64,000 bases of DNA from Syncephalastrum monosporum B8922 (lineage: Eukaryota > Mucoromycota > Mucoromycetes > Mucorales > Syncephalastraceae): assembly GCA_000697355.1 (NCBI GenBank), contig JNEN01001272.1:186001-250000 (forward strand), written 5' to 3'. The notes under the pieces are model-generated. The model was not told where the DNA came from. It saw only the letters and a program-made list of their open reading frames with translations, and did not search any database. This document shows positions 12,257-24,400 of the stretch, piece by piece. The position numbers and the translations under genes were made by a program. How positions within the stretch are numbered: the stretch's first letter is position 1; each line of letters opens with the position of its first letter.

Positions 12257-13235
12257 ATGAACAAACGTCTTAGCAACACACTCTGGTATATCGCGCTCCT
12301 CGTGTTCGTCGCCGCCCAGCTGAGCGATGCTCTGCCGCTCGTCGCTCGCGACCCACTTGACGGACAAAATACTATCGAGCTTCCGAGTACGTCATAATAA
12401 AAAAAAAAGAGGATTATCCTATACTGCGTTTAACTGACCCGTCATCATCATGTAGTCTCTGGCCATACTATCAGCGTACATAGCGTCGTTCTGAGTATCA
12501 TCTTGTTTGTTACAGGCGCTTACTTGTGCCTTGCAGGAGGTATGTCATGCAAATTTTTTTTTGTTTCATTCCGGTCAGCAGCAATTGACCCATTGGATTC
12601 TTTATATAGGTGTTCATCAACACCTCACCATGTTCCTTGTCGGTTTCTACATTGGCGCCAACGTTGCTTACGTGATTCTCACCAACGCCAAAGACGACTA
12701 TGGCTCCAATTCGCAGACGATTTTGCTTGTGGTCTGCGTCGTAGTCGGCATCCTGGCCGGTTGGATTCTCTCATGCTGTTTCTTCTTGGCTGTCTATCTC
12801 TTGGGTGCCCTGCTCGGCTACCTGGCTGCGCTGTGGCTACTTTCTTGGGCCGACAACGGCTTGATCCAGTCCAACTGGGGTCGCGCCATCCTGATTGTGT
12901 GCTTCGTCGTGGTCGGTGTCATTTTGATGGCCTTCTTTGAGCGAGCCATGATCGTTATTGCGACAGCCTTTATCGGCGCCTTCGTTATCTTTATCGGTAT
13001 CGACCTTTACGTCCAGACCGGCTTCAGCTCGGCTGTGGCCAACTTTTTACACGCGCACAACACCGATACACTCATTCACAGCAGCTCGGGCGTACGCGGC
13101 ATGCTCGGTGGCACACTTGCGCTCGCGGTCGTGTCCTGCTTCCTCCAGTACTGCTTCATCCGTGGCCGTCGTCAGCCCGTTCAGTCCTGGTCCCAGCAGT
13201 ATCCCATGCGCCAGGGCTGGCGCCGAGTCAACTAA
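12257..13235 (+). CDS. Multi-span membrane protein, TMEM198/DUF4203-like
   Basis: Three exons joined at GTACGT...TGTAG and GTATGT...TATAG. The start MNKRLSNTLWYIALLVFVAAQLSDA is a good signal peptide, followed by a lumenal/extracellular linker with a possible dibasic site. About seven hydrophobic segments follow, including HSVVLSIILFVTGAYLCLAG, MFLVGFYIGANVAYVIL, ILLVVCVVVGILAGWILSCC, AILIVCFVVVGVILMAFF and VIATAFIGAFVIFIGIDLYV, with glycine-rich helices as in the DUF4203/TMEM198 fold. The tail (RGRRQPVQSWSQQYPMRQGW) is cytosolic and basic. In fungi these proteins are mostly uncharacterised; animal TMEM198 has been linked to Wnt co-receptor phosphorylation, which should not be carried over. 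Family call rests on topology and glycine spacing read by eye. Confidence 0.75.
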
Positions 13236-14441
13236 ATTCCTCTCTTGCATTCCCTTTCTTGAACTCTTTTCTGTCGTGTGTACTGTATATCTTTCCTCCT
13301 CCTTCATCTTCATTTCCCCTTCTCCCTCCTTTTTATTACTCTCTCTCTCTCTCTCTCTTTACCTCTCTCTTCCTGTCCACTTGTAAATATCTATATATAC
13401 AAATATATACTGTTTGACACTCCTTTCTTTTCCGTTCATCTTCTGAGCTGAGCATTCGGAAAATCGGCACCTCTTACTTGGCGCAGCCACACAGGGAAGC
13501 GGGCAACGAAAGGGAACCTCTTCTACTCTCTGTGGCACAGCGCCACACTATCAGCCCCTTACGTCCATCGTCTGTCCTACGTTGAGACAATAACCGACTT
13601 TTATTTCTATTTATCCATTATTTACAATAATCGTTCCAGTTGCGTCCATCACACTTTAAAGTAATCCATTTAACGTTCTTCATGGGTTCGGATCCACCCA
13701 TATATGCATTCCATGAAAGACGGGGTTCCTGGATCAAAGACAAAGTTAGACTTTGGAGCACCGCTGCAGAATTGTTGATAACCAAAGATGAGGCATACAC
13801 ATACCCAAGCAATGCGCAACGCAACCCGTAGGTGAACCAAAAAAAAAGTGTGCATTTGCCCCTAAACTATACATCCTGTCTCGCATTTTGGAATGGGAGT
13901 AAACGCGTGCTGCAAAACCATTTTCTGGTAAGGTTCCGCAGGATAAGTGGTAGGATGACTCGTTTTAGGAGAACAGAAATCATAAAAGGGATCGTCGAAC
14001 ATACATCGAAGTATAGCTTCTGATGTGCATGTCCATTACTGTCTCCTGGATTGTGTCACATGTGGTAAGTGCATTCTCTCGGATTCAGGGGAAGCAGCAT
14101 TCATGCTTGGTCTTTTCTGATTTGGTCCCGTCATTAAGAGCGTGATACCATATGACATGTACTCAGAATCGAAGGAGAGATTATAGAGAGGGCGGCAGTT
14201 TTTATTCGTAAAGAAAAAACGATGTGTACTAGGTATTATAAACGGACTTGCCGAGAGAGAGAGAGAGAGAGAGGGAGAAAAGAAGAAAAGAGGGTGATTC
14301 GCGCGCATTCTGACGTGGTATGTGTGGATATGTGTGTGAGTGTGTGTGTGTGTGTGGTATGGATGTTTTTGTATACAAATCGCCTACAACATAACAAGCA
14401 GCTAGGCGATACGACGATTAGAGAAAAGAAACAGGAACAAG
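13236..14441. other. Intergene with low-complexity tracts and one possible exon
   Basis: CT runs at 13341-13358 end the transcript region of the membrane-protein gene. On the minus strand, about 13730-13618, a short frame reading EPMKNVKWITLKCDGRNWND and ending CK-stop follows a CAG acceptor and looks exon-like, but I could not connect it to an upstream exon or a family. GA (14253-14273) and TG (14331-14356) microsatellites precede the next gene. Confidence 0.35.
14253..14356. repeat. GA and TG microsatellites
   Basis: A (GA)n run at 14253-14273 and an interrupted (TG)n run at 14331-14356, just beyond the 3' end of the Kre9-like gene. Confidence 0.85.
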
Positions 14442-15164
14442 TTAGAAGAACTGCGAGGCAGCGGCAGCAGCAATGGCAAGGGCAGCGACGGCCTTGCCAG
14501 AAACAAGGTGGGCAGCGTCGGATGAGTGCGACGCAGACGAGGACTGGCCAGCCGAGGCAGAGCTGGCCGAACCCGACGCAGCGGCAGGCGTAGCAGCGGC
14601 GTTGCTACCAGGGGCAGCGGCGGCCGAGGCACCGCCAGCGGCAGGAGCAGACGAGGCCTTGCCAGCTGAGGGAGCAGCAGAGCCGCCAGCAGGAGCAGCA
14701 GCACCGCCCGAGGAGTTAGAGGCGGAGGCAAAGCCGCCACCGGTGCAGCCCTCGATGCTGAAGACGCCGGTAAAGGCGAGGTCGGGCGACTGACCAATCT
14801 CAAAAGCGTCTAGAAGAAAAAAGAGAATGAGGAGTCAATTCACTGGGAATCCGAAAGAGGTAACCCAAAACTTACAGTCCGAGCCGTTCTCACAGTCGGT
14901 GGGGACGTCCCATTGGTAGGTGCCGGCCTTAGCGTCGACGTTTTGGGCAATGTCAGTGATGGGCTGGAGAGCAGTGGGAGGACCGCGGGCCAGAGTGATC
15001 TTGGAGATGGTGGGCACCTGAGCGTTGACCCATGAGATAATAGCCTTGGAACCAGCCTTGTAGGTCGTGCCCGTCAGAGGTGCAGTGATGGAGACGATGG
15101 GAGGCGACTGCTGAGCAGAGACGGCGGCGACAAGGGCAGCAGAGGCAAGGATAGTGAACTTCAT
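14442..15164 (-). CDS. Kre9/Knh1-like, Ser/Ala-rich GPI-anchored cell-surface protein
   Basis: Two exons, about 215 residues. MKFTILASAALVAAVSAQQ is a signal peptide. The next 100 residues (PPIVSITAPLTGTTYKAGSK, ISWVNAQVPTISKITLARGP, GTYQWDVPTDCENGSDYAFE, then FTGVFSIEGC) match the Ig-like Kre9/Knh1 N-terminal domain: P.G..Y..G, a W in strand two and a closing YAFE/FSIEG strand. The intron (GTAAGTTTTGG...TTCTAG) splits the Tyr codon of SDYAFE. The rest is Ser/Ala/Gly-rich, likely O-mannosylated, ending in SGKAVAALAIAAAAASQFF, a typical GPI-attachment hydrophobic tail. Known context: such proteins are plasma-membrane or wall mannoproteins; Kre9 itself affects beta-1,6-glucan, which cannot be assumed here. 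The opposite strand is also open across the Ala-rich tail but is a shadow. Confidence 0.88.
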
Positions 15165-18156
15165 GATTAATGTGAAAGTGTGTCGTTTAGAAAGGTATAA
15201 AAGTGTAGAAGGATAAAAGAGAGATTATGAGACAGAAGGCTATTTATATTCACATCGTCTGTCGTGCGGTGTGCACATGCATATATATCACAACTATCGC
15301 ACTTACATCCCCCCCCCCATTCGCATCCTCGGGGAAACATCAAGGAGAAGCATGTAGAAATCCATGAAAAAAAAAGCAAAACATCAGACACATACAGGGG
15401 TCGTCGAAAGATCGATGTAGTCTATACCATGATGAAAAATTCTCCTGTGCGTGCGCGAAAAGTGTATGTGTGTGCGCTGTCGCGCTCGCGTTCATCTTCG
15501 TTGTTGCATTATGTGTATGTGCGTGTCATTCGACGCTTTTTTACTTGCTCCTTGTTATTATTGGAATTATAATCGCAATTGTATCCCCTCTTTCTATGAT
15601 TCACCCCCTTCTCTTTCTTTTTCTTCTCTGTCCCCCCGCGTTTGATCTATTAACATCTCCTTTTCACGGTTTTGTCTCTTCCCGTATTCGCATTATCTGT
15701 CACAGTTGCTTTGGGAAATTTTTTCGAGTACTTCGATTCGTCTTGCGTTACCGGTCGCTAACCCCTCACATGTTTGTGTATACGCCTTGTTTGTTGACTA
15801 TGCATATATGTACGTATAAATGAGCTGTGTTATATGGAAGTATAAAGTTAGGCAATGCGTTTTTGGGAATAGGAAACCAAAGTGCAAAGGAGCATTCAAG
15901 AAAGTGGAAATATCTCTTTAAGGAGAGGCGTATATATGCACAGAGAGAGGTCGAGAGAGAGAGAGCTAGAGTGCGTGAGTGAGAGGGTGAGGCGACCTGT
16001 GTATGTAATTTCTTGTTATCCGGACAGCTTCAGGATGAAAACACACGCACCCCCTTTGACTTCATCCCCTGTGCTTTTCCACACTCCTCTCCCCCACACA
16101 CGTATCTGTTTATGAGACTGATACATTGAATTTGATGACTAGGTGCAGTAGGTGGAGCCAGCCGAATGACAGTAAAGCTCCCCTGATATATGACAGTTGG
16201 AAATGGAGATGGAGGTTTGAAAGACGTTTGATAGATACCGCATGAAGCGTGGGTAGAATACAACTTCATGTATGTGTCCTATCATCATTCCGTTGACCCC
16301 CAATCACCTATAGAGAGAAGTCAGAGGGTACTTCGGAATCGCATGCTTCATCATTGGGGCAGATAGGCCATACGTAGATGGTGAGCTAGGTTTTCGAGTG
16401 TACGCGCGCACATCGTCTTAGTATAAGATCTTTATGCAAGAAATAAGGCACCAATCAGACAGCACATCTTCCCTCCCTTTTCTATTTCACTTCCAATCTC
16501 AGGTTTCAAAAATCGACAAGGAAAACCTGGTAGGCGGACACACATACTTTGGTATACATAACAAAAAAAAGTCGAAACGCATACAGACTATGCTCTACTC
16601 CTTGTGTTCTATCAGAGAAAGGAGAGCGGACTTTAAGGAATGGATCTAAAATGCGAGTGTTGTAATGCAGCTTGGCTTGATTTCGACGCACACTGCAGTG
16701 CAGCTTGTGCACACTCTTAATCAAATCAAGCACATTGAACCCGCACGTGCAACTTGCACAGAAAACATCGGGCATGGCGTCCCAGGAGTTTATTGAAGCG
16801 AGGGAGCTATTGAAACAGCAACCTGTTAAAATGAATAGCAACAATGGGTCGGTATGACCGAGAAGGAGCAAGGAGTGTCAGAAAAGAAAATGATCGACGT
16901 GCCCATTTTTACTTCCTCGTGCAGATGTGTGTGTGTGTGCGTGTGTGTGTATGTGTGTGACCACCCAAAAAGGTTTCCTCACGCCGCCCGCGATATGTAC
17001 CTGGCCTATCACGACGCCATTCTGCGTGGCCGATCTGGTACACAAGGCAAAATAAATACACAGACCTAAGTCCATTATCATGCAGGGTATGTTTTTGCAA
17101 GAGACCTCATGTTCCCAAACTGGACTCTACGCTCTGTGACAGTATGTCTGCCTTGCTATGTCAAATGGCGTGGTGAGGAAGACATTTTAAATTACTATTT
17201 GGAGGGCAGACGACAAAGTAGTGATTTGCCGTAGTTATCCCAGTGCTACATGTTGTAAAGGGTGCTAAACCACATCACCTCCGGGGGTGGGTGACTGGAA
17301 CTCCTCATCGTTTTTTTGTATCACCTTGATCCACTCTCACACTCGCACAGTGCATAACACTTGTGCTCTCTCTTTCTCTGTCTCTCCCTCGTTCCTCTGT
17401 ATGTGTGTATAACGACTACTACGACCCATCGTCTTCTATTGTGCATAGAAAGTGGAAATAAGGGGGAGGGAGTTCTCGTCTAGGTACAAAGATGCATGGC
17501 TGGCGTCCATCAAGGGAACGGTTAGCGAGGCATCCTGCTGGGACGGGTGTGTATGCAGACGTACATGGTGAAGATCGAAGCATTATTTGTATTTCGAAAA
17601 ACCTCCTTGTAGCCGATTATGCTTCCCTTCGTGAGCGGTTGTGTTTCATCCTCTCATTCCTGTGCATCAGGCACCTATTGAATGATACATCGATATAAAT
17701 GCTATTTCAACTGATTTTTGGCCTAATGCTTCATAGGGATAAGGAGCAGTGAGCGTCATTTCCCAATACCATTGTGCAGAGTATTGGTGAGCACCTCTTC
17801 ATGCAGTATCGTTATTAGAGTGTGTCATTTCGCCTCATCCATATAGTAAACCGAAAAGAGCGCGAAATTCGGGCAAAAGTGGGAGTGCAGTAAACAGGTA
17901 CAGCTCAAGGAGTAAAGCATGTATGTACCTGCGTGATGTTAACAACAAACACGACAAGTTTTTGAGCGCCGTCTGTACGCTTTGCATTGGTGACGGGACG
18001 GGGAGGTGGGGGAGGGGAAGTTAGCATGTTTTTTCTGTCAGTTGTGTCATGGCGCACCCATCGAGTGTACAGTTCTGCACGCCAGGCCACACACTTACTA
18101 TATTCGGTTCTATCTCTTTGTCTCTCTCTTTTTACATTTAATTTTCGGTGTGCTTT
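15165..18156. other. Three-kb gene-poor intergene
   Basis: Contains the upstream region of the Kre9-like gene, a C-run at 15311-15318, GA tracts near 15950-15965 and a TG tract at 16925-16960. A minus-strand frame at about 16800-16620 reads SINSWDAMPDVFCASCTCGF then LDLIKSVHKLHCSVRRNQ, with a C..C.C/H..HC spacing that could be a decayed zinc-binding or transposon fragment, but nothing around it supports a gene. Otherwise I see nothing. Confidence 0.4.
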
Positions 18157-19271
18157 TTATTGCGGTGGCTCTTGGTCGGGTTGACCTTCGGATCGAAAGT
18201 CATAACTGTAGAAAGCGACCTTGAGGATGAGGGCAAACACGGCGTGGGCGGCGAGGATGACGACAAGCAAGATGCGTGAGGTTTTAGCGTCCGTGCGCGA
18301 GATGACATAGTACAGGTTCTTGACTAGAAAGAACGCGGTCAGGGCAAAAGCGATGCCAACAAAGACCCATCGCGCAATATCGAAGGGCATGATACACAGG
18401 GCGGAGACGGGGATCCAGACTGTCATGGCATAGCCATAGTAATTGACGATCTCGAGCAGACTGGGCTGGCAGCCAAAATACTTGAGGGCGGCCCAAAAGA
18501 GGACAGGAACGACAAAGGAGTAGAGATAGATGCAAAACACGGCGGAACTGAGGAGGCGAAAGTCGTAATTGTGAGGCTGGCCCGCAAGGTAGGCCGCGAC
18601 CGAACCAGCGAGGGAGGAGCAAACAAACACGGCAAACACGACCGTCGTTGAGATCCAAAAGGGGCCATACAAGTCGGGTTGGTTGTTTAGCGTCTCGGTC
18701 GCAAAGTCGCCTACGGGATACAGTGTCTTAAGGCAGCGTTCGAGGACCTATTTCGGCGTGTGTGATTAGAGTGGAAACGAAGAGAGCCGTTTATAAATGG
18801 TTTATACCTGAGAGGTATCGACATCAAAGTAGTGTGCATAGTAACCAACGCTCCACATGGGTTTGGACGACGCGTTTCGATCCTGCGGCTGATTCTGGTT
18901 GTAATAGGTGTTCGAGGGCCCTGCAGGCGGTGGAGGTGGCGGCGGATGTGTGGCGCCTACTATCTATTAATACTTCTCTTTCTGTCTCTTTTCTATTCTA
19001 GTACCTGTGGATTTGTTACCGCTGTGGCTCGAGAAATCTGTAGATAAAATGCGTGTGCGTGTCTGTGTGAGCTGATTGTCTAGACGTGCTACGCATGCCA
19101 AGAAAGAAAGAAGAAAGAAGGCGTACCTTGGAATTCTAAACCATCGCTCTCAATTGTGGCAGGCTAGTACCATGTGAGGAGAGGATGACTCAACATAGGC
19201 CTACGCTTTACCTGAGAGTAGCTGTGGTCATCCATATCGACAAGGACATTGTACTGATTTTTCTGTGACAT
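18157..19271 (-). CDS. Yip1-domain Golgi membrane protein, YIPF1/YIPF2 (Yip4/Yip5) type
   Basis: Five exons, two of them only about 40 and 33 nt long, joined without frame breaks. The N-terminus is MSQKNQYNVLVDMDDHSYSQ then PATIESDGLEFQDFSSHSG and a proline run. The cytosolic part contains MWSVGYYAHYFDVDTSQVL, then the Yip1 signature QPDLYGPFWISTTVVFAVFV, followed by five membrane segments (including FVVPVLFWAALKYF, MTVWIPVSALCIMPF, WVFVGIAFALTAFFLV, ILLVVILAAHAVFALIL). It ends with a short charged tail. Known role of the family: integral Golgi/ER proteins that bind Rab/Ypt GTPases and act in vesicle formation and Golgi organisation. 'DLYGPFW' favours the YIPF1/2 branch over Yip1 or Yif1. Confidence 0.9.
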
Positions 19272-21454
19272 GGCTGTCAAGTATAGAGTATAACAATGGT
19301 ATAAAAAGAAGAAAAGCAGACAACCGTCAGAGAATGAGAAAGCGCGCGCGGCGTGCCCACGTCTATTGGATGGAACTATCAATTGGATGTCAGCTTTTTC
19401 TTTTTAGTGTGTGTCAAATAGACCCACTCCTTGTTCTTTTCTTTCTTCTTTCGTCTCTTTATTCGCTGGCCTCTTTATGCGCTGATGTCTCAGTGAAGAC
19501 GTTGCAAAATCTATACAAGGTTGGTGGGGGACCTGTATAGCATCTGCGTAGGGTGCGGCAGCTTGCCATACCAAGTAGACTGCACGCAAAGCGCCTGCTC
19601 TTTCGGGCCGGCCCTTCATAAAGCCTCTCTGGACTCGACCAGATGGATAGGCAGATAGGCAGACGAGCAACATTTTATGGCGTTTAATTCAAACGACAGT
19701 GCTCCAGACTACGCGCACTTCTTTTTATATGCATTCTCACTTTCACGTTCGAAGGCTTTATATAAAGCGCATCTAAAAGGTGGTCGGCAACTTCTGTGGG
19801 ACAGATTGGTCTATGTCCTTTCACAACGTCCTCGTCCGACCAAGTCATTCAGGCTTGTAAAGACTGCCACACACGTGTCAAAGTTAAGCTAATAGGAAAT
19901 TTGAAGACGCCCGCGTGCTGTAGGGTTAACCCATGCCACGATTGTCCACCTGCCACAAGGACAAGGCCTGAATTACACACTCACTGGCTACAAATGCCCC
20001 GACGTTCCCTTTGTAGCCTCGCTTGGACTTACGCACCTCTTACAACCGGTCTGCCGCGTCCCAGCCATTTTCTTGGGTGATTTTTGTATCTGTTTATGGC
20101 CCTTGGAAGAAAGCAGTGCATACCGTCGTCTTGGTGATGCAATCAAGATAACAAAAGTCAAAGATATACAAAGATCAGTCCCCAAAATAAACACAGATGG
20201 AGACAGTAAACCATAGTGAGCTCGGATCTTTGTCTTGGATAGATTCGCCATGAGTGCAGGGTGGTACTTTCTATCTATAAAATCTAGAGTGTGAATACCC
20301 TTTCCAGATTCCATCTCGATCGATCTGGCTGGCTGGCTGGCTGGCTGGGCTCAGCTGAATGCATAAAATTCGCGGTAAGCAAACCTACGACTGGACTGAC
20401 CAAGGACCGGGTAGGATGACTAGCTCCTGCCATGCGCGCTACACTTGAACATACACTCATATACGATGCAGCGTAATGAACTCGATGTATTCCGAGGCGA
20501 TCCGGTCGCGCTGTCTCCAGCCTACAAAAGCAGACATTATTCCTCTTTTTTTTTTTTCGCGTGTGAAACGGTTTTCTTTTCCTCGTTCTTTTTTGATCAA
20601 GCTGGACTTCCACGAGATTTCAAGAAATATACATGAGCACCCTGTCCAGTCTGTAAATATTTGTATGTGTTTTTCATAGAAAGTACATAAATAAAAAGTT
20701 AAAGTGGTGTATGATTCGATGATGCAATAAAAAAAGAGAGCAAGCGAGGTGCTCTGGTTCGCTGCATGGAGCCTGATCGGTTGCTAAAATAGGAAAAAGC
20801 TAAAAGCGAGCTAAAGCGGGGCTGACGAATGTCCAGCTTGTTCTTGCTTTACGGTATCACGATAGACACGTAACGTAACGTCGTATATTAAAGGTAATGA
20901 GCAGAAAACAGACACGAAGGCAAGCAGCACGACGATCGTCTCATAGTTACATTGTCTTGAACAACCCCCACAGACAGATTGTTCTCATAACTGAATGCAC
21001 CTGTCGACATTACGTATTTCTTGTTTCCAGAATACCCGTCGACGGCTTTACTCTCTGAACACGTAAACCATTTTTCCCCATTTTCCTTCTTTTGAACCGC
21101 ACGCGCGCCTATCCACCCACTCTCCACTCCACTTCACTCACCCCCCACAGACACATACACACACATAAGGTTTCTCTGCAAAACTCTTTTCCTTTCTTCT
21201 TTCTCTCACTCTCTCGCTCGCTCTCTTCTCTCTTCTTCTTTCTTCTTTCCTCTTTCATAAAGAAAAGGCGCAAGTGAGGTCATTGCTCGAAAGACTCATT
21301 CTATTTTATTCTCCTTCTCTCTCTCTTTCTCTCTCTCTATTCGCGTCCTGTCCGCTCTAGTCGTCTCTGTCTCTTTGCAAACCAGCGAAGCATAACAAGC
21401 ACCAAGCACTTTTACACGACCCGCTCCTTCTTCCCCAGATCAACCCAAAGTGCC
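19272..21454. other. Intergene without a supported gene
   Basis: The first part is the Yip gene promoter. Between 19,680 and 20,210 two plus-strand frames look weakly protein-like (for example YTLTGYKCPDVPFVASLGL near 19,975), but they lack a start, partner exons or a recognisable family. A CTGG tandem repeat is at 20325-20348. A strong pyrimidine-rich leader (21,180-21,260 and 21,300-21,350) precedes the metalloprotease gene. Confidence 0.4.
20325..20348. repeat. CTGG tandem repeat, six units
   Basis: Six consecutive CTGG units in intergenic DNA. Confidence 0.9.
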
Positions 21455-24400
21455 ATGCCCGCGCTTGCCCCCCAACAAGAATCGCCATCGGACTGGGAGC
21501 TCTCGCCTTCGGGCAAGTACTACACCTTTGTCCGTCCGCTCGAGAAATCAGACAACGATGACCGTCATTACCGTCTGATCAAGCTCGCCACCAACGACCT
21601 CCAAGTGCTGCTCGTCCACGACGCGGACACCGACAAGTCCAGCGCTGCCTTGGACGTCCACGTCGGCCATCTTTCGGATCCTGTAAGTCCCCCGCTGCTG
21701 CTGCTGGTGGTGGTGGTGGTGGTGGTGGTGGTGTGATATAAAGGTCATGGCCTGTTTCACTCACCATGCATGTTAGGATGATCTGCAAGGCCTTGCCCAT
21801 TTTTGCGAGCATCTCCTGTTTATGGGCACCGAAAAGTATCCGAAAGAGAACGACTACAATCAGTATTTGTCCGAGCACTCGGGCTTCTCGAACGCATTCA
21901 CCGGCGTCGAAGACACAAATTACTACTTTGAAGTCGGCCACGAGTACCTCGAAGGCGCTCTGGATCGTTTTGCCCAGTTCTTCATTGCACCTCTGTTTTC
22001 AGACAGCTGTACCGAGCGTGAGCTCAAGGCTGTCGATTCCGGTAAGCACACAAGCAAAAAAAACACGAGCACACGCTAGGTCATCTGACCCATTGGACTC
22101 AATTGGCTCTTTCTCTCTCTCTACCTTTTTTCTTTTATTTATTTATTCATTCTATCGTACTTTTTAATGCACTGCAGAACACAAGAAGAACCGCCAGCAG
22201 GACAGTTGGCGCATGTTCCAGCTCGAAAAGTCGCTTAGCAACCCGAATCACCCGTACTGTCACTTTGGCACGGGCAGCCTGGAGACGCTGTATGAGAGCC
22301 CCAAGGCCAAGGGCCAAGACATTCGTGCTGAGCTCCTCAAGTTCCATGACAACTACTACTCCGCCAACATCATGAAGTTGTGTGTCCTCGGACGAGGTAA
22401 GGCGGATGCGCGCACGCGTAGTGTGTGTGTGTGTATGTGGAGAAAAGGGGTTTCTCACGAGGTTTGCGTTTTTCTTTTTGTCAGAGTCGTTGGATCAGCT
22501 GACAGATTGGGCGGTCGACAAGTTCAAAGATGTCCGAAACAAGGGCATTGAGCCTCCGCGCTTCCCCGGCCACCCCTTGACAGAGAACGAGTTGATGGTA
22601 GGAGAAGCGGGGAACGCGGTTTTGGATGCGTGCACGTGCGTTTCGTTTTCTCTTTTTTGCTGACACGGATATGCTGTATAGAAACAAATATTTATTAAGC
22701 CCGTCAAGGACGTCCGCTCGCTGGAGATGACGTTTCCCTTCCCCGATCAGCGACCCTTGTATGCTGTCCAGGTAAGTACCTTATCGTGGATCCACTTCAG
22801 AACTGAATGAAGGCGTTTGATTGCAGCCCGGCCGATACATTGCTCATCTGATCGGTCACGAGGGCAAAGGCTCGATCTTGTCGCTGCTCAAAAAACACGG
22901 TTGGGCCAACTACCTCCAGGTCGGCTCCATCCACGGCGGCATTGGCTTTGAGTTTATGCGCATCAGCATAGACCTGACCGAGGAGGGTCTCAGTAAGTGC
23001 ACGCATGGTTCTTTACACCCTCTCGCTCAACTTGGACCTTTTCGATTTTTCAAGAGCACTATGAGGATGTGATTGTGGTTGTGTTCCAGTACCTGGAACT
23101 GCTGCGTCAGACGGGCGTGCAAGAATCCACGTTCCGGGAGGTCCAGTCGCTCGCCTCTCTCTCATTCCGATTCAAGGAGAAGTACCCTCCCTCGCAGTAC
23201 ACGTCGCGTCTCGCTGGTCTGATGCAGCACGGCTATCCGTCCCAGTTCGTGCTGAGTGGACCCAGCCTCATCCGCGAGTACGACCCGGAGCTGATCAACC
23301 GCGACCTGAGCTGGCTCCGGCCCGACCAATTCCGGATCATGGTCGCGAGCCAGGAAGCGCCGTGCGGTGTGCAATTTACGCAGCGTGAGCGCTGGTACGA
23401 TACCGAGTATGAGGTCAAGGAATTTGGCGAGGGCTTGAAAAAGGTACCGAAAGAAACGTCAATCGCTTATGGTTGAGACAACAAAACTGACATCAAATGT
23501 GCGTGTGTGTGTGCAGGCCCTGGCGAACCTGACCTTGAATGACGCGCTGCAACTGCCGGGCACCAACGACTTCATCCCGTCCAACTTTGAGACGCACAAG
23601 AAGGAGGTCAAGACACCGGCTAAGAAGCCTGAACTGGTCGTCAACAACCCACGTCTGCGGTTGTGGTACAAGAAGGACGATACGTTCTGGGTGCCGCGCG
23701 CCAACGTCTGGATCCTGTTCAGGAGCCCGCTCGCGTACGCGACGCCAGCCAACTGCGTCAAGACGCGTCTTTACACCGATCTGCTCAAGGACTCCTTGAA
23801 CGAGTACTCGTACGACGCTGAAGTGGCCGGTCTGGCGTACAACATCGAGAACCAGCTGGAAGGCATGCTGGTAAGAGAGAGAGAAAGGGAGATATAAAGA
23901 GAAACAAGAAGGGAGGGGAGGGCCGCCGTGGATGTATGTATCTCATGCTTCTTTTTTTCTCTTAGTTGGCCATTGGTGGATACAATGACAAACTGTCGGT
24001 GCTCCTCGAAAAGGTGGTGCAAAAGATGCACGACCTCACAGTGGACCCGGAGCGATTCAAGCTTTTGAAGGACCAACTACGCCGCTCATACAAGAACTTT
24101 TCGCTCGAGCCACCCTACCAGCACGCGCTGTACTACCTGTCGTACTTTACGCAGGACAAGATGTGGACGAACGCCGAAAAGCTGCGCGAGCTGGACGCCA
24201 TTACGGCCGAGGACATCCAGGCGTTCTATCCGACGGTACTGTCGCACCTGCACCTCGAGGCGCTCGTGCACGGCAACGTGGTGCAAGACGAGGCGGAGCG
24301 GATGCTGACGTCGGTGGTGGATATCCTCAATCCCAAGGAACTCATCCCGAGCCAGCTCATCGGCCACCGCAGCCTGATCCTGCCGGCCGGGTCCAAGTGG

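Noticed and set aside
14473..14793. Plus-strand alanine-rich frame over the tail of the Kre9-like gene
   Set aside because: The minus strand gives a coherent signal peptide, Kre9 domain and GPI tail; the plus frame is the complement of Ser/Ala codons.
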